Below are positions 1-14,028 of a stretch of 64,000 bases of DNA, piece after piece. Below the pieces are notes generated by a model. The model was not told the origin of the DNA. It saw only the letters and a program-made list of their open reading frames with translations, and ran no database searches. This DNA is from Brugia malayi. Taxonomy: Eukaryota; Nematoda; Chromadorea; Rhabditida; Onchocercidae. The position numbers and the translations under genes are program-made. Numbering within the stretch: the first letter of the stretch is position 1; every line of letters starts with the position of its first letter. Location of the stretch: the NCBI RefSeq assembly GCF_000002995.4, contig NW_025062476.1, forward strand, positions 9,608,501 to 9,672,500, given 5' to 3'.

Positions 1-821
1 TATTTGCTAATGCCGGTATCAGTATCATTTTTACTACCACATTTGTGCACACTCTACTTGGTTGGATCCTTATATTCACTTTTGGAATCATCGCTGCAAG
101 TGCATTCATTTTAATCTGTGCACATCATCAAACTAATGAGCAGATTTCATTCAAGGTTATTGCTTTTCAGTATTATTACCACTACTACTACTAGTAATAA
201 TTAATAATAATAGTAATAATAATAATAATAAAATAATAACAACAATAATAATAAAAGCCAAAGAAATAGATGCTCACTAATAATATCACTAATTGCAAAC
301 ATGTAACAGTGATTATCAAATCACTAAACGATGCTGAAATTAGTGCAGACTGGCCCTACTCGTTTCATCCAGTTTCAGCTTCCAAATTCCCACTTAATAT
401 TACATATGCTTTAGGTACCATTGGTCCCTCTCATACCAGCAACTAGCGTACTAATCAACATTTTTTTAATGTTCCATCTGGCTCCCGTGACTTGGATCCG
501 ACTTGCCATTTGGCTAGTTGTCGGTGAGTTCCAGATGTTAATATTTCTGTATAATGCCATGTTCGACTCGAAGATGGTGATTTTTTTATGCTGTTGCATG
601 TTAGCATTACAAGCATTAATGAAAATGTGCCAAATGTAAATGTACAGAGTTGCAATGACTTCTTTATTTTGGCGAAGTTATAAATTTTAATTTCACCTTT
701 AGGGCTTGCAATCTATGGCTTCTATGGCATTAACCATAGTCGGGAAATACAACCGGATTCCGAATTAATCACGGAAAGCACGACATATGAAAGTATGGCC
801 ACTACTGTTACAGTGCCGTAA
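1..821 (+). CDS. Cationic amino-acid transporter (SLC7 CAT type), 3' end only
   Basis: Last three exons of a gene that begins outside the window: 1-155 (frame from position 3), 415-523 and 703-821 (stop TAA 819-821). The phases join exactly (0, then 1). The translation gives one hydrophobic membrane segment, then a short loop ending FKVPLVPLIPA, a second membrane segment (IFLMFHLAPVTWIRLAIWLV), and a final one containing LAIYGFYGINHS. This is the conserved C-terminal end of CAT-type SLC7 proteins, where F-K-V-P-x-x-P and the segment with TW-R-A-W are typical. The family carries arginine, lysine and related amino acids across the plasma membrane. The tail after the last helix is about 27 residues, rich in Ser/Thr/Glu. 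The family call is firm; which CAT paralogue it is cannot be decided from about 130 residues. Confidence 0.86.
181..256. repeat. TAA/TAC-type trinucleotide array
   Basis: Imperfect ACT, then AAT/AAC repeats in the intron of the SLC7 gene between exons ending at 155 and starting at 415. Confidence 0.8.
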
Positions 822-984
822 TCGATTGATGACTGCTGATGAAGGATTAAGTGACCAGAGGAAATTCTTGTGAAGATATTCTTTTCCGAAACTCCAAGTA
901 GAAAATAGTAGAATGATACATACAATTCCCCACCAAATATTTTACTATTTCCACAATTCTTCTTCTGAATTGTTGTAAGAAATA

Positions 985-1016
<32 letters not shown>

Positions 1017-2211
1017 ATTTCTTATTAGCTTATATTTATTTACTTCAAGATCATATATGATTTGGAGCAACACATCATTTCGTTAGTTTGGTTCCTCATT
1101 CAATTTCAGATCTCGGCAAATTAACCTCTCATAGAAAAGGACCCTCACGCTTCCTGTAATACCCAGTTTAATCCCATAAACCAAGTCATGTAATAAAATG
1201 AAATTAAAATTAGAATCATTTCTCTTTACATCATATGTCAAATGTTGACTACACGTCAAATGTTAAAGTCTTCACTAAACGCTAAAAGATACACGGCATA
1301 CATACATGAAATATAATCAGTTAAATATCACTTGTATTAGAGTTAGAACAATCAACTGCTCAAAAAGAACAAAATAATAAAAATAGATGCAATCAAAAAA
1401 TACAGACTTAGCCTAATTAAAAACCAAAAAGTAATTTTAGACATAAAATATTGAGAGATAAACATAATCACACATTACGACAAAAATTTGAGGCCAATTT
1501 TGGATCACTTTTTAACTAAAAGAAAGATTGGTTTAACCAAAAACAAAAAGATATATGGAGCTTTTGAATTCCAGGTCTTCAATTCCTTTTTATTGACAAT
1601 ATCAATTTGTAAATTTTCAATAATCCATAATCACATCCAACAAACACAGGAGCTCAAAGCAACATTACGCATGAAAGTCTTGGCAAGACAGATTTAAAAA
1701 TGAGAATAGAAGACAACAGGCAAGATATTTTCATAAATGAGGCAAGATTTGCGATAACATTAGATTTGAAAATCAGGAAATGCATTTAACATATTTGTTA
1801 GCAATAAGTAGCACTGATGAGAGCAATTAAGCAGAGTGAGAACAGTGACAGGCTTTTAGTTCGTAAAGATGCCATCCACATAATTAGTACGCTGAAAGTA
1901 TAGGCGACCAGAATAATGTAAAAATATGCACATACATCAAATGAAGATTAGAGGTCAACATAGACTCACTTTAACTGCCTTTTTTCACTAGCTTTTCATA
2001 TGCACAATTCTGAATTGCATATGAAGATATTTCTTTTAAATTTATAACCATAAAACAAACAAAACTCAATTATCGCTAAAACGTTTATGCTTAAAAAATT
2101 TTTTTAAAAAGAAAATAAAATCGCAACGTTTCCATAATTTATGCGGAAATGGAATATAAGTTCTACAGTTAAAAATAAAGTGATATATGGATTTTTCGAA
2201 AAATCCAACAA
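822..2211. other. Intergenic, convergent 3' ends of SLC7 and CELF genes
   Basis: The transporter gene ends at 821 and the CELF gene ends at 2212 on the other strand, so this 1.4 kb holds both 3' UTRs. It is very AT-rich, with a TA dinucleotide run at 982-1016. Short open frames here have no recognisable protein content. Nothing else seen. Confidence 0.6.
982..1016. repeat. TA dinucleotide microsatellite
   Basis: About 35 bp of TA repeat with one G interruption, in the intergenic region after the SLC7 gene. Confidence 0.85.
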
Positions 2212-5200
2212 TTAAGCCGATAGCGGCTTCGTATTACCACTGTTACTAGTGACAGGCATACTCGGATATGGTTTACTATCCTTCCCACGCTTTAGCTGTA
2301 CTTTCAGCCGTTTTGAACCTATCTGGAACCCATTAAGTGCCGAGATAGCATTCTGAGCCGAAACGACATTGTCGTAGCTTACAAAACCTGAAAACACTGA
2401 ATCTAAGAACCTGAACAGAATCAGGTATTAATTTTACTCTTTTTTTTTTTTTTTTTTCACTCCTGTGATAACGAATTGGTAGTCCTCTATCATCGAATAC
2501 TAAAATAATAAAGCTGGAGGCTTACCGAAACATTTGCTCAAATTAGTTTGCTTATCAATGAAAACTTTTGCCGAAATAATTGATCCAAAAGGTGAAAATG
2601 TGGTGTATAAATCGTTATCAGTGAAGTCCTGTGGGAGATGATAAATGAACAGATTGCACCCATCTGGTCCCTTTGATTGTCCACCGCTTGTGGTATTCAT
2701 TCCTGTATTAGGTGTACTACTAGCAGCAAGCAAATTATTAGTCGCTAACTGTGGATACAAACCTGAAAAAGGAACAGCAAATATGAAATGAGGTGAAAAC
2801 TCGCACTATATGCCTGTTAAACAGAAATTACACAGTGATAAAGATCAGCTACTGTGAATAAATTAAAAAAAGCGATATGCCTTATATAACTCCTAACAAC
2901 TTATTTTCGGAAATGGTGCAGAAAAATTCGATAAAATCAAAATTGCTCACCAGCAAACTGCTGCAGTCCAGCATATGCTTGTTGCAGAGCATCGATGCTG
3001 CTCGATGCATTTTGTCCCGTCAACTGAATAAGATTATTTCCTCCAGTTGCACCATTTATTTTATTATCACTAGCAAACGAACCTGAAAAAAGTACAAAAT
3101 CAAATATGTGCATGATAAAGAAGCAATTAGTTTAGAACTAGCAATATGAGAAATCACTATCAAAAGCTTCGAAATAACTTATCTTCACAGTACTGCACTT
3201 ACCACTAGGAGTAGAAATTGGCGTGTTAGCAAGTTGCTGATGGGTAAGAAGTTCTAATAATCTTTGCTGCTGCTGAAGCGCAGCTAATTGTTGATGCTGC
3301 TGTTGCTGAAGTGCAGCTGAAATAGTAGTATTAGTAAGTAATTAGCTTTTGAATCTACGGCTCTAGAAGCATAGGTTGCTGTATTACTTCCATAATCTTC
3401 GTTGTCGCTTTCATGTAAATTTCCAAATGCAATCAGAAAGCATATAGGAAGAATATTTGATAACAAATGGACATTGAAACATGTTCACGAATAACAAGCA
3501 AAAAAGAACAAAGAGCAATCCCACAATCACAAGAGAGTATTGAAGTTAGAATCACAACAAACTTTAATTTTTTTGTACTTCATAACAAAGAAATGCTAAA
3601 TGAGTTTGATATCACAGTCGTCGAATAACTTTTTCAATAAAATCACTGCGTAGGTTATCAATAGTATGAAATTTCTTAATTTACTTGAAGCATTTATCCA
3701 AAATTACCACCGCTACCGAGCGACAAAACTTAAGATCAGGTTTCATAGATACAATTCATAGAAATCAGGTAATTTCACAAAGAACCAAAAATCTATTAGT
3801 TGGCTCACACCAAATCTTCTGTTGTCAGAATACCAAGGAAGCGCAAGCCAGTAAGATTTCAAAATTAATGACAGCAGTGTAAAGAAGTGGAGAAATTGAT
3901 CTTATTACATGTAAATAATGCAGTTCCATAGGTAAATGAAAATAACAAACTTCGAGACTTGAAAAATACGCAAAAGAAATCCATATTACGACGAACAGTG
4001 CATGCAATCAAGTCGGCTTACTCTCTAGCAGTGCAAAATAGTTACAAAAAATGAAAGGTGTCGAAAATACTGCTTGAAACTAAATGTTATACTATAAAGA
4101 AAATGGAAAAAAGCAGGAGGGAGCCCATGCATTGTTTTTACGATTATGTACCTGATGAATCTGCATTTGAGAGGCCCGGTGAAGAGGAGAGTGATGCCAG
4201 GGTTTGCTGACTGGCAAGAGGAAAGGGTGATGATTTTACAGATGTTTGATTCGATGTTGCTGTATTCTCGGTTAAACGACCCAAACCAGATAATACTACA
4301 ATACAATCACTGTTTAATTGTTTTCGTAAGACATCCAGATCTCTAATGATAATTCCCATGATTCTAAACCGTTTGAAATTTAATTCCGTATTACTGACTT
4401 TCTGCATGTTTCCAATCAACAGAGATTTCTGGGCTAATAATATTTTGTCTGGTAAATCAATAGTTGACAAATTTAAAAGGGCATGAATTAAATGAAAAAA
4501 AAAAAAAAAATACCATTTCCAAGCAAACTTAGAACATTGGGTTGTGATGCTGTCTGGAGGAGAGCTGCGAGTGCAGTTAACTGAGTTCCCAGAGCAGGAC
4601 TGGTACTGCTGTTAGGTTGTGCTGTTTGTAATAACTGCAATAAACATACTCATGAAGATATAACGAATAACGTGCATTACTATCTAGACTAACAACAGGT
4701 AGAATAATTTCATTAGAAATTTGGAAAGATAAATTCTTTTCAAAATGGTTTCGAAATAATGGTCTACAGTGATTTGTTCTGTAGCTACTTTGCAACAACA
4801 AAGAACGCTCGTGTATTTCCCAAACAAAGGCAGATAGTTTGAATTATCCACTTACTGAAGCAGGCACATTATTTCTAGGTAGTAAACATGCAAGTCTTCA
4901 TAAAACATTCCAATGTACAACAAAGTTATTCTTGACTGCTGAATTTTTCCTAAGCTATAAGCTATAAAGTTACAGTTTGTATCAGCAAAAGAAGGAACTG
5001 ATCAAGGCAATCATAAACCTACACAGATATGTATTTTAATGCTTACAAAATTAATACATTTGAATAAACTACAATTATGTCAATTTCTCTTAAAAAAAGA
5101 GTTCCACAAAAAATTTTACCTGCTGCAACGTGCTAGCTAAACTGACTGTGTCCTGCAATGAAGTGGTTGTCGCTGGCGTTCCACAACTTTTTTTTGCATC

Positions 5201-8036
5201 TTTTTCCTTCTGAGTATCAGCAAATTTCACGACAATCGGTTTTGAACAACCCTAAAAATTTATTATTTCAGACAATTCATCAACGGGAAAAGATTAAGTT
5301 GCAATGTTTAAAAATTTTCTACTAAAAGAAATTCTTTTTTATAGCAAAAGATGGTTTATATGCTCCCTTGAGTAATAACAATTAACAATCAGAGGACTTC
5401 AATCAGAGGACAAAAATAGCATGCTACTTGGCTCCTTCATAAAAAAGATATAAAGTACACAGAAAAATTACAATCTTTACAGAAAATAACACAGATAACC
5501 TAAAACAAAGAATGAAAGGATTTGTTAAACGTTAACAGAACTGACCCATCAGGACATTCACCAACATGATGAAAAGTTATAACACTGTGTGCCATGCTAC
5601 CACAATTACGCCTTCAGTGCAATGAACATTTAATTTAAATTGTAATATTTCTAAAGTAAAAATATGGTACGAGTTAAGCATAAAGATAAAATCTAAGTCA
5701 TATGTACCACTAAAATGGAAAAAGAGCTTTATGAAGTAAGTGTCGATCAGTAAAAACATAGACCGTTGTAAATAAGATAGTACACAGTCAGCTGAGTAAC
5801 ATACGATGCTTATCGGGGTGTGCTTCAAAAAAAAAAGTATACACGTGAGTGACAGAGTACCTCCATAGTTTGAGATAGATGCACTTGTTTGATTGCTTGC
5901 TGCGCACAGGAACGGTGGGCAAACGTCACAAAGGCACAGCCTGGAACAAAAAGTTACGCTCAACAAACAGTTTCTGTGACAAGGACAACATGAAAAAAGG
6001 AACAGAGAAAAAAGAATAAAAAAGAACGAAACCGGTCTTAATATTTCTTGTTTGTAATCATAATCAATCGGATGAAACTATAAATCTATATCAAAAGCTT
6101 AAAACAATCAAAATTTGAACTCGAGGTTATTCGAAAAATCCGGTAAGCAAAATAAAATCCCAAGACCGAAAACACTGAATTTATTATTACCTCAATGACT
6201 TTCACGTAAACTGGAATCAGTCACAAACAAAAGACTGCCAAACGTTCTTAGATCAATATACAAAAACTGGTTTACAGACACTGGACACATAATTACATCG
6301 AGGCACTGTGAACAATATAATCACCTAATTTGACAACGAAAACTTCTGACATTCATGCAGCTGGTAAACTTATAATAAAATTATAATTGTAACTGTCAAC
6401 ATGACACTTATCGGTAGAATCAAGAAAACTATCACGCTGCATAAAGCAAGCCATTTTGTTACGGTGGTATGAGCATACCGCCAGACAGGGCTGCATTGCC
6501 CAAAAGGCAGCTTTGTGAGCATCCTAAAAGAGGATAGCAACGTTCTGTTTAAAACATCCTCTAATTCTTGATACTGCTGGCTAGAATTTGCAATAAAGTT
6601 TTGTCTGGAGATTTTCAGATACATTTCTAAATTTATGTCTAAAAATCTGATATCGAATAACTGCTTTAAGTTTTACCTTCACCTAGGTTAAAATTAATAG
6701 CCAGTAGCAGTGCACAATAATTTTTATGCCTGAGTACGAAAAGATCTAACATATTACCAAATTTTATGAATTAAACCTCTTTTACTAACAAGTCACATTT
6801 GAATGCACTGACTGTCCGAAACTGTTTCAAACTCAATTAGGAGCCGCTGTTCCACCACTTATCTCAGACTTTATCAAATATATAACTTCCATCTGTATGA
6901 AAGATTTAATGATAAATTCTAATAACTACATTATTCCACTAAAATAAGCTTCAATTGGAAATTTTTCGTTGTAAATTTCATTACGCATTATCTTTTAAAT
7001 CTTTGAGAATTTGAAATGTCTAACTTATTTTTTCTAGCTCTGATCAGATGCCAGTGCTATAAAATCAAAAATGGGTGTACCTCGACTTTTTCCTTCTGAA
7101 TCCTTCAAAACAGTGCAGTCCTCAATGTGTCCAAATTGAGCAAACATTTCACGGACATCGTCTTCAGTGAGCTTCTTATTTAACATACCAATAAACAATT
7201 TTCTTTCTACAATACAACGCTCTATTTTTTTTATAAGCTTCAGAGAACAAAAGAAACATAGTTACTTCCACACTTTTTTGATTCATTTGCTGCACACTTC
7301 ATTTACCACTGCATAAACGAGAGAAGCATCGAAATACAAAAAGTGTGAAATAAAGCTTCAAAACTACTGCAAATTATTTCTGCTCTAAATCTCGCCGATG
7401 CAATGTTCTTTCGATAACAGTTATTTGGAGTATTAATAAATTGAATGAAACTTATAATGAAAGGGACAAAGGCGTAAAAAAAGAAGAGAAAAATAAATAG
7501 AGAATACAAAAAAAGGATGTACTACCATTTCTATTTTCAATGTCGGCAGGCTTCATTTGAACAGGATGATACATTTGCGGTAAGACACGGATGTTGTGAA
7601 GTGCTGCTTGCGCTGCTATTGCATCAGCTCGCTTATAATAAGTTACAAAACAGCAACCTGAATGTGTAGTTAAAATGTGTAATTAAAAATGAAAAAGGAT
7701 GAATTATTCTAATCTTAAATAAAAACAGTTTACCTCTACTTGTTTGTGTTACTTTATCACGAAGAACATTTAGCTGACATACAGAACCGAACTGTTCAAA
7801 CAACTCTCTGCATTCTGTTTCCCCCCATGAGCGTGGTATCTAAACAAAACTAATCAAATGAAAAAAAAAAAAAAAAAAAAAAAAAAAACTTCAATTAATA
7901 CTAAAAACTTGTATTTTATAAATTCTTTCGCAGATGACCGCTAACAGCATACCTGACCGACAAACATTTTGATAGCATCTGGGTCGGGTTCTCTTGCTGA
8001 TGAGGCTTGGGACTGCTGTATCGACTGGTTGCTCAT
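2212..8036 (-). CDS. etr-1: CELF/Bruno-like RNA-binding protein (ETR-1), three RRMs
   Basis: Twelve exons, 515 codons: 7953-8036, 7734-7839, 7526-7657, 7081-7206, 5861-5940, 5120-5251, 4514-4634, 4152-4259, 3203-3316, 2951-3082, 2526-2762, 2212-2387; all phases close. RRM1 starts near residue 22 (IKMFVGQ; RNP1 GCCFVTYY), RRM2 near 107 ([11 protein letters not shown]1 GCAFVTFA). A long Gln/Ala/Ser-rich linker follows, with a poly-Q stretch in exon 9 and the CELF signature [19 protein letters not shown]3 starts near 415 ([15 protein letters not shown]1 FGFVSYD across the last intron) and ends in the family motif [19 protein letters not shown]. This RRM1-RRM2-linker-RRM3 order and length fit CELF1/2 and worm ETR-1, which control alternative splicing and mRNA stability, notably in muscle. 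The ATG at 8036 follows TTTTTTCAG by 10 bp, so it is either trans-spliced or the first coding exon after upstream exons not found here. Other isoforms are likely. Confidence 0.93.
7861..7888. repeat. Homopolymer A run of about 28 bp
   Basis: Uninterrupted A run inside the first intron of the CELF gene (T run on the coding strand), just upstream of the exon 2 acceptor. Similar shorter runs occur at about 4497-4510, 8241-8260 and 59469-59495. Length is likely to vary or be misread. Confidence 0.8.
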
Positions 8037-11000
8037 TACATATGTTCTGAAAAAAGGAAAAAAAAATATGTCAGAATATTTTCAAGAACGGCATAGAAAC
8101 GCGTAAGAGTACAGAGTACGTAAGAGCGTAAGAAACGCATAAATGATAACACTGTATTTGTTCTTCTTATTACAGTTATATTGCTAGCATTACTAACTTA
8201 ATATAACAACAGCTTCATGAATCCACTCTAGAAAAAGGTGAAAAAAAAAAAAAAAAAAAACATTTAAAGATAGGAGAGACTTGAAACGAAAGTTATTCTG
8301 AATGTCACAAATGAAAAATTGGAAAAAGGATCAGGATCAGGACAGCCTTGTAACATTTAATTCAAATCTTGTACTTTCAATGGAAAGATCTGAGCACGAT
8401 ATGTGGATTTTAAAACCAACATTAGTTAATAAAGCATACATCATACTTTCCAATTCGCTCTGTTCAATATCCGCCAATCAAATAGGTATGACTTGTAGAA
8501 TACCATAAAGAAATTTAACCAAACCAAAATACTGATATTCTGCAACTTACTTGAACTACTGTTCAAGCAATTATTTTTTATCTGTAAAAGTGTGCGCTAT
8601 GTAGAGGTCACGAAAGTCAAAATTAATCATAAGTCGGAAAAGATATACTAGAAAAGACATAATCAATAATTATTAATGTTACTACCAACTTCTGTTCATT
8701 ATGGATCTCTTAAATCTGTTTTTGATAAAAAATAAGTGAACGATGAAAAGAGATTAACGTTTCGACCTTCACTCTCAGATCTTAGTGCAATAAAATATGC
8801 GCATCTTCTGTAGTTTATTTATGTACAGAACACACAGCCTCTCTAATAATAAGATAATTTGCTGACGAGAATGGATTGTTAATGAGTGCATCATTAAAAG
8901 TAAATCATTAAAAGATAGTGTATGGCATGCAGAATGTCCTACCTTCAACCACCTGTGTGTCTTCTGCGCTTCCTCCTTTCATACGTGTCACCAAGGCACT
9001 CACATTCATCCTCTCTATTTATACGTACACCCTTAATCAATCATTCCCGAACTTCTCTCCATTCCTTAAAAGCATTCCCCGTCTATGCCACGGTACACGT
9101 CGTGCCACGCACTACTCATTAGCAGATGATGCAGAATACAAACCAGAAATTATCATTTCAGACCATGCAATAAGTGAGTAACGTCGTTCGTCATTTAGTG
9201 TTGAGGTTTCGAAGAGATTTCGAATTCTTTGTCGTATTCCATCGGCCGAGAAGAGTTTGCCAGCCAATGTACATATCTCGATCTTACTTATTTAGCCAAA
9301 TGAATGGGAAGCAACTTAAATGTCTAGAATCTGCCTATTTTAACAGTTTTAATTCCATTAAGTTTTCGGTTCTTTATTGTTAACTCACATCAACTATTGT
9401 TGGATGACAGAAGATAATTGGTTTATATTTCAAAACTGCAACATTTTCTTAAATATATGCTCCTCAAAAGAATGAGGATCATATATTTAAGGTGCAGAAA
9501 TAGTTGCGATATCTCACAAATCTTATTTCTGGTTTTTTTATTCCTTAAAATGAGCAAGGAAAGATACTGGAGAAAACTACCACCAACACCCCTCCCAATT
9601 ATGCCAACTGAGCTACAATTTTCATTCCGACCCTCTCAACAAGCCGAGTTGTGTTTTGTGTCGTTCATTGTTCGTCGTACGCAGTGGTGTTGGGGATGAG
9701 GGTACTGACGGTCACGTGCGCGTGTGGAACTATCCTGAAGGTACGTGAGGCCCTTCTAGGCTTCAAGATTAGCAGAAAGAATAAGTCACTAGAGACACTG
9801 TTAATAAATCTTCCCTGGCAGACATTGCCAGCGTGAAGTCGTTAAAGAAACGCAAAAGCAATATATGAACCTAAATTATGAAGTAGATGTGGAAGTGGCT
9901 CAACACATCCCTCCAATTTAGTTAGGTGTTAGATGTAATATAAATGCAGATGAGAGTGTCTTATAAGTTGCTAAAAAATATTGTTTAATTATAGCATTGC
10001 ATAGGAATTGAACAAACAGCTGGATAGCTTGAACAAAATGGAATGAAATTCAGTCACATATGAACTGAACTATAAGATGTAGTGCCTGTCGTTTACTTTT
10101 TTCATCTTCAAATATGTAAAGGAAAAAAGTTTTGCAAATAATTGTTAAGAAATGAGATTAATAACGATGTTTCTGTGAATATCATAAGCAATATCACTGT
10201 GCTGTTCGATTAATTGAAGTGATTCTCCTGCACCTTTCCATTGTTTATATTAAGTAGTGTTACGTGTGATTGCAACTGTAGATACAAGCGCTTTATGATG
10301 TGTTTAAATTTTTTTTTTTTTAAATTTTGCGTTTAGCTTTTTACAGCATACATCCATAAAAAAAGTAAAAGCCTTTGCAAGAAACGAATGTATTGTCTAT
10401 AGTTTATAACAGTGTTGTCATTATCAGAGAAAGCATAGCTGCATTACAATATCATAGTTCAAGAAAAAGCGATGAAAGAGTGGAGAAAGATAATTGGGAA
10501 GGCTTTGTAAACTGATAGATGTGTATGCATGTATTGTCTCATTGAAAGAATGTAAAATGACTGAGAGAATATAAGAAAGAAAGAGAAGGATGCATTTTAT
10601 GGAAAGTATTGGTGCGGGATCAGGAGAGCAATCTGGTGTGCTTTTCATTTTGATGTGAAACGTGCAGAAGCAGTTACTGAAAGTTATTGAACTTGCTCTG
10701 TTTTTAGACAGGTACACTGATAAGAAAGATGAATATAGTTATTGAATATAGCTATCAGACTATACTGAAATGAATTTGGCTATTGCATTCCTTAAAAAAA
10801 TGGATCAGATGGAAAGGTTTGCTTTATTTCTAATGTCACGGGAAAAGAATATATTTCTTAATTTGATGACAACGATAAGAAGGAAATGTTGCGGAATTTA
10901 TTCACAGTATTTCGGCTCACGGTATACAGTACCCGGATTAGTTGCATATTTTTAAGACTTGTGGATTTATAACGTATATGTGAAACTTATTCAAATATGA

Positions 11001-14000
11001 CTTCGTTTGGACTTTGTCATATTTCATCAAGTGTTGACACACATGATACTACTTACGAAGATTAATTTTAAGCTTTGGGAAACAAAATAGATTCTGGTGC
11101 TGAAAATTTTCCTCTTTTATACACGTAGGGAAACAAAGAAAGAACCGCCAAACAACTGCCGAAAAAAAATCGAAGTTGAGTGGACTAACAGTCGGTCATG
11201 GAAACAAACTTATTTCTATAAGTATCACAGCAAAGAAAAATTAGTACGCACTGTGCAGAATACAGAATACGAGTAGTCAGACAGGATGTGAATTAATTTG
11301 TTTGTGTGGTATAAGGAAATGGTATTAGGTAATGAGATAAGAGGGTATTCTTTTTGATTATAACAAAAAAACAAAATTGGGTTCCGGAAAATATTTAAAA
11401 AAATGCTTAACATGGTTCAGTATTTTAGCATACCGAAAATCGAAGCAGTCATTTATTGTGTCACCACATATCATTATTGTACACAAATATGTATATGTAC
11501 ACACACTAAAAATTCAAAGCGTGAACCAGTTCTTGTTCTCCGAATTAAACTTAAAATAAACCTCCTAAACTGAAGTTAAAATAAACCCTGACAAATAACA
11601 GTAGTACATAAAAGCAAGACTTTGATTTTAGACGAATTATTTACCAGTCTGTGTTAAAATGCCATTCTACATTTCCATTCTTTAAAGCAAAATAGGAAAA
11701 ACAACTTGGTTCCTAGATTCATTGAGACCTATCAGCGACAAGAAAAAAAAATGAAATTCCTCCCTTCCTGAAGATAGATTCGCTACAGCACAGATATTTT
11801 TGATGAATTCATTGAAAAGTAGTGAATTGCTGGATTAAAGTAATTCAATATCAGACCTACAGTGATGTTACGAAGTACTGATAAGCGTATATCTACGAAA
11901 ATTTTACTAAAACCGAAAAGAAATCTGGTACTTTTAGTTTCTCTTACAAACTTTTGACATCTTCTAAGTATAGTCAATCCCAAAAATTTTAGTGAGTTAT
12001 GGACGTAGTGCAGGCATCAAAAATCATGAAAACAGGACGAATTTCCTGGTTGGAAAATGTTGAAATCTTTGCTAAAAAAGTTTGCACATAACAAATTATT
12101 TCTGCTACGCTAACACATTGACGATACTTTCTTCCATTCACATCAGAATAACGTCATCACTTAGTTTTTTAAATTGTGTCTGAAATGATAATATTTTATT
12201 GTAATTGATATGTTTGTAAAGTGACGACGTCTTGCATTCGAAAAGAGCAGCAAAAGTGACGGAATGAACCAAAATCAAATTAAATCATATCGAGTTAAAT
12301 TGGAATAAGTTTTGAATTTTCTAACAATCAATTTGATCGGTAGCAAAAACAGCATTTGAGCAAAAATAAACTTAGTCAAGAACGGCTAATGAATTCATTT
12401 TTTAAAAATGAAGTAATCCTTCATATAAATGGTTCAGTGATTAACAGCATGATATTTTAAAACTTCTTCATTTTTCTTCATCGTTTTTTTCTTTGGTCAT
12501 CAAATTATTTTGGCTAGGATGAAGGTATAGCTTATTGATATGGAAGTAAAAGAGAATTATTTGGAGACTGAAGTAATAATAACAATATCTGAATAATCAA
12601 TACTTTTTATGGAATTTGAGTGAAATAACAAGGTTTTGCTCAGAAGAATGAAAAGACGTTTTAAAACAGTCTCAATTTTGAAATAAAAAAAATATTCTTG
12701 GAATAACACCCAATATGGCTCGACTACATACACATTGAACATCGGTTTTTTAACGATAACTTACATTTCATCTTTTGCATTGTTTTCCACATTGCGCTGA
12801 TCGAAAAGAAAGCTTGAATGATTAGTTCAGGTGACAATTATTTCATTATCTCTGCTTTCAAAATTTCAATAAACGAAAAAATCTTGCAATCCTTTCTCTT
12901 GAAAAAATGTGATATTAAAAGACAGAGTAAAGTGAAGGGCGGATGTTTATTATGGAATAAAGATCACGGGCGGATTGCGCTAAAGTTCAATGACCACTAT
13001 CTCTGTACAGTGTGACAGAAGTGCCACCATCTCTTCCTCTATTAATTCATGCTTTACTACTCAAACACTACAGCTTTAAGATACCAATAGGGGCAACTCA
13101 GAGGAATGACCTTCAACCATTCCCTCCCCTTCCATCTTCTGTTGCCGAAAATCGCTTATGCATTAATATCTCTATTGTACGAAGACTTGATGTTCCTTCA
13201 TCTTGAAAAAGATAAAAGAGACTCTCTTGTCATAGTTTAGTAAAATACTTTATTTCCAACCTTAATTTCTAATTCTAAAACAAAAGTTTCGCAAATATTC
13301 TCCATCGATTCCAGTTCCTAGAAAGTAAAAGTTTCCAAGACACGACTACGGCACGTAAAACTAACATATTAAATTGAAAACTAACAACATATGAGCTTTA
13401 ACCAACGGTGTTACAGCAAAGGAAAATGAACAACAGCTACCTATATGACAAGTGAACAAGACGATTTTTTTTCACCGTCACTATGCTTTTTAATCAACAT
13501 TTTTGTTTTGAGGCACTTATTAGAAAAAGTCCTTTCAAGTGAAAAATACAAAAAGTAACGGTTATAATATAATTGAGACTTTAGGCGCCACAAACATATA
13601 CCATAAATAGATATGAAAGTGAATTTTAAAAGACGAAATATGCAGTGAATTTTTCAACATACTTTTGGAAGATTTTCCCTATCATCCTAAAAGATTCTCT
13701 ACTATACAGCTCCTGAAATGATTGATGATCACTTGATTGATGACTGAATCATAAAATATCATAAAATACATGCAATAATACTAAAAAACAACAATAACAG
13801 TTTGATATGTGTGAAGAGCAGAACAGAAGAATTGTGACTACTGAATAAAAGCATATTGAATTACTAGATAATAATATGGTTATACACTAATTTATAATTT
13901 CATAATGCCTCCATCCATAAACCCCTCCTCACTCATAAATGGTTTCGCAGGAAAGGTCAATCAAAACAACAAATGAAATATACAAATCTGACTTAGAAGA

Positions 14001-14028
14001 AAAGATGAGCATAAAAAGGTAAAGGTTA
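8037..14028. other. 6-kb region with no confident gene
   Basis: AT-rich sequence upstream of the CELF start. Open frames are all under 100 codons, with no domain, splice chain or composition typical of the flanking genes. It probably contains the CELF promoter and possibly unrecognised 5' exons, because homologous worm etr-1 loci have long 5' regions (established for the family; not shown here). The only protein-like signal is a short WD-repeat-like stretch near 9685-9740, listed separately. Confidence 0.5.
9685..9740 (+). pseudogene. Possible relic exon of a WD-repeat protein
   Basis: Between an AG (9683-9684) and a good donor-like GTACGTGAG (from 9741) one frame reads GTDGHVRVWNYPEG. This resembles a single WD40 blade of the form G-x-D-G-x-V-R-V-W, as in PREB/SEC12. 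I found no further WD blades, start or continuing exons within several kilobases on this strand, so it is more likely a decayed fragment or chance match than a live gene. Confidence 0.25.

Noticed and set aside
5577..5966. 129-codon minus-strand frame overlapping a CELF exon
   Set aside because: Only 5861-5940 in another frame encodes RRM2; the rest is AT-rich intron with low-complexity hydrophobic translation.
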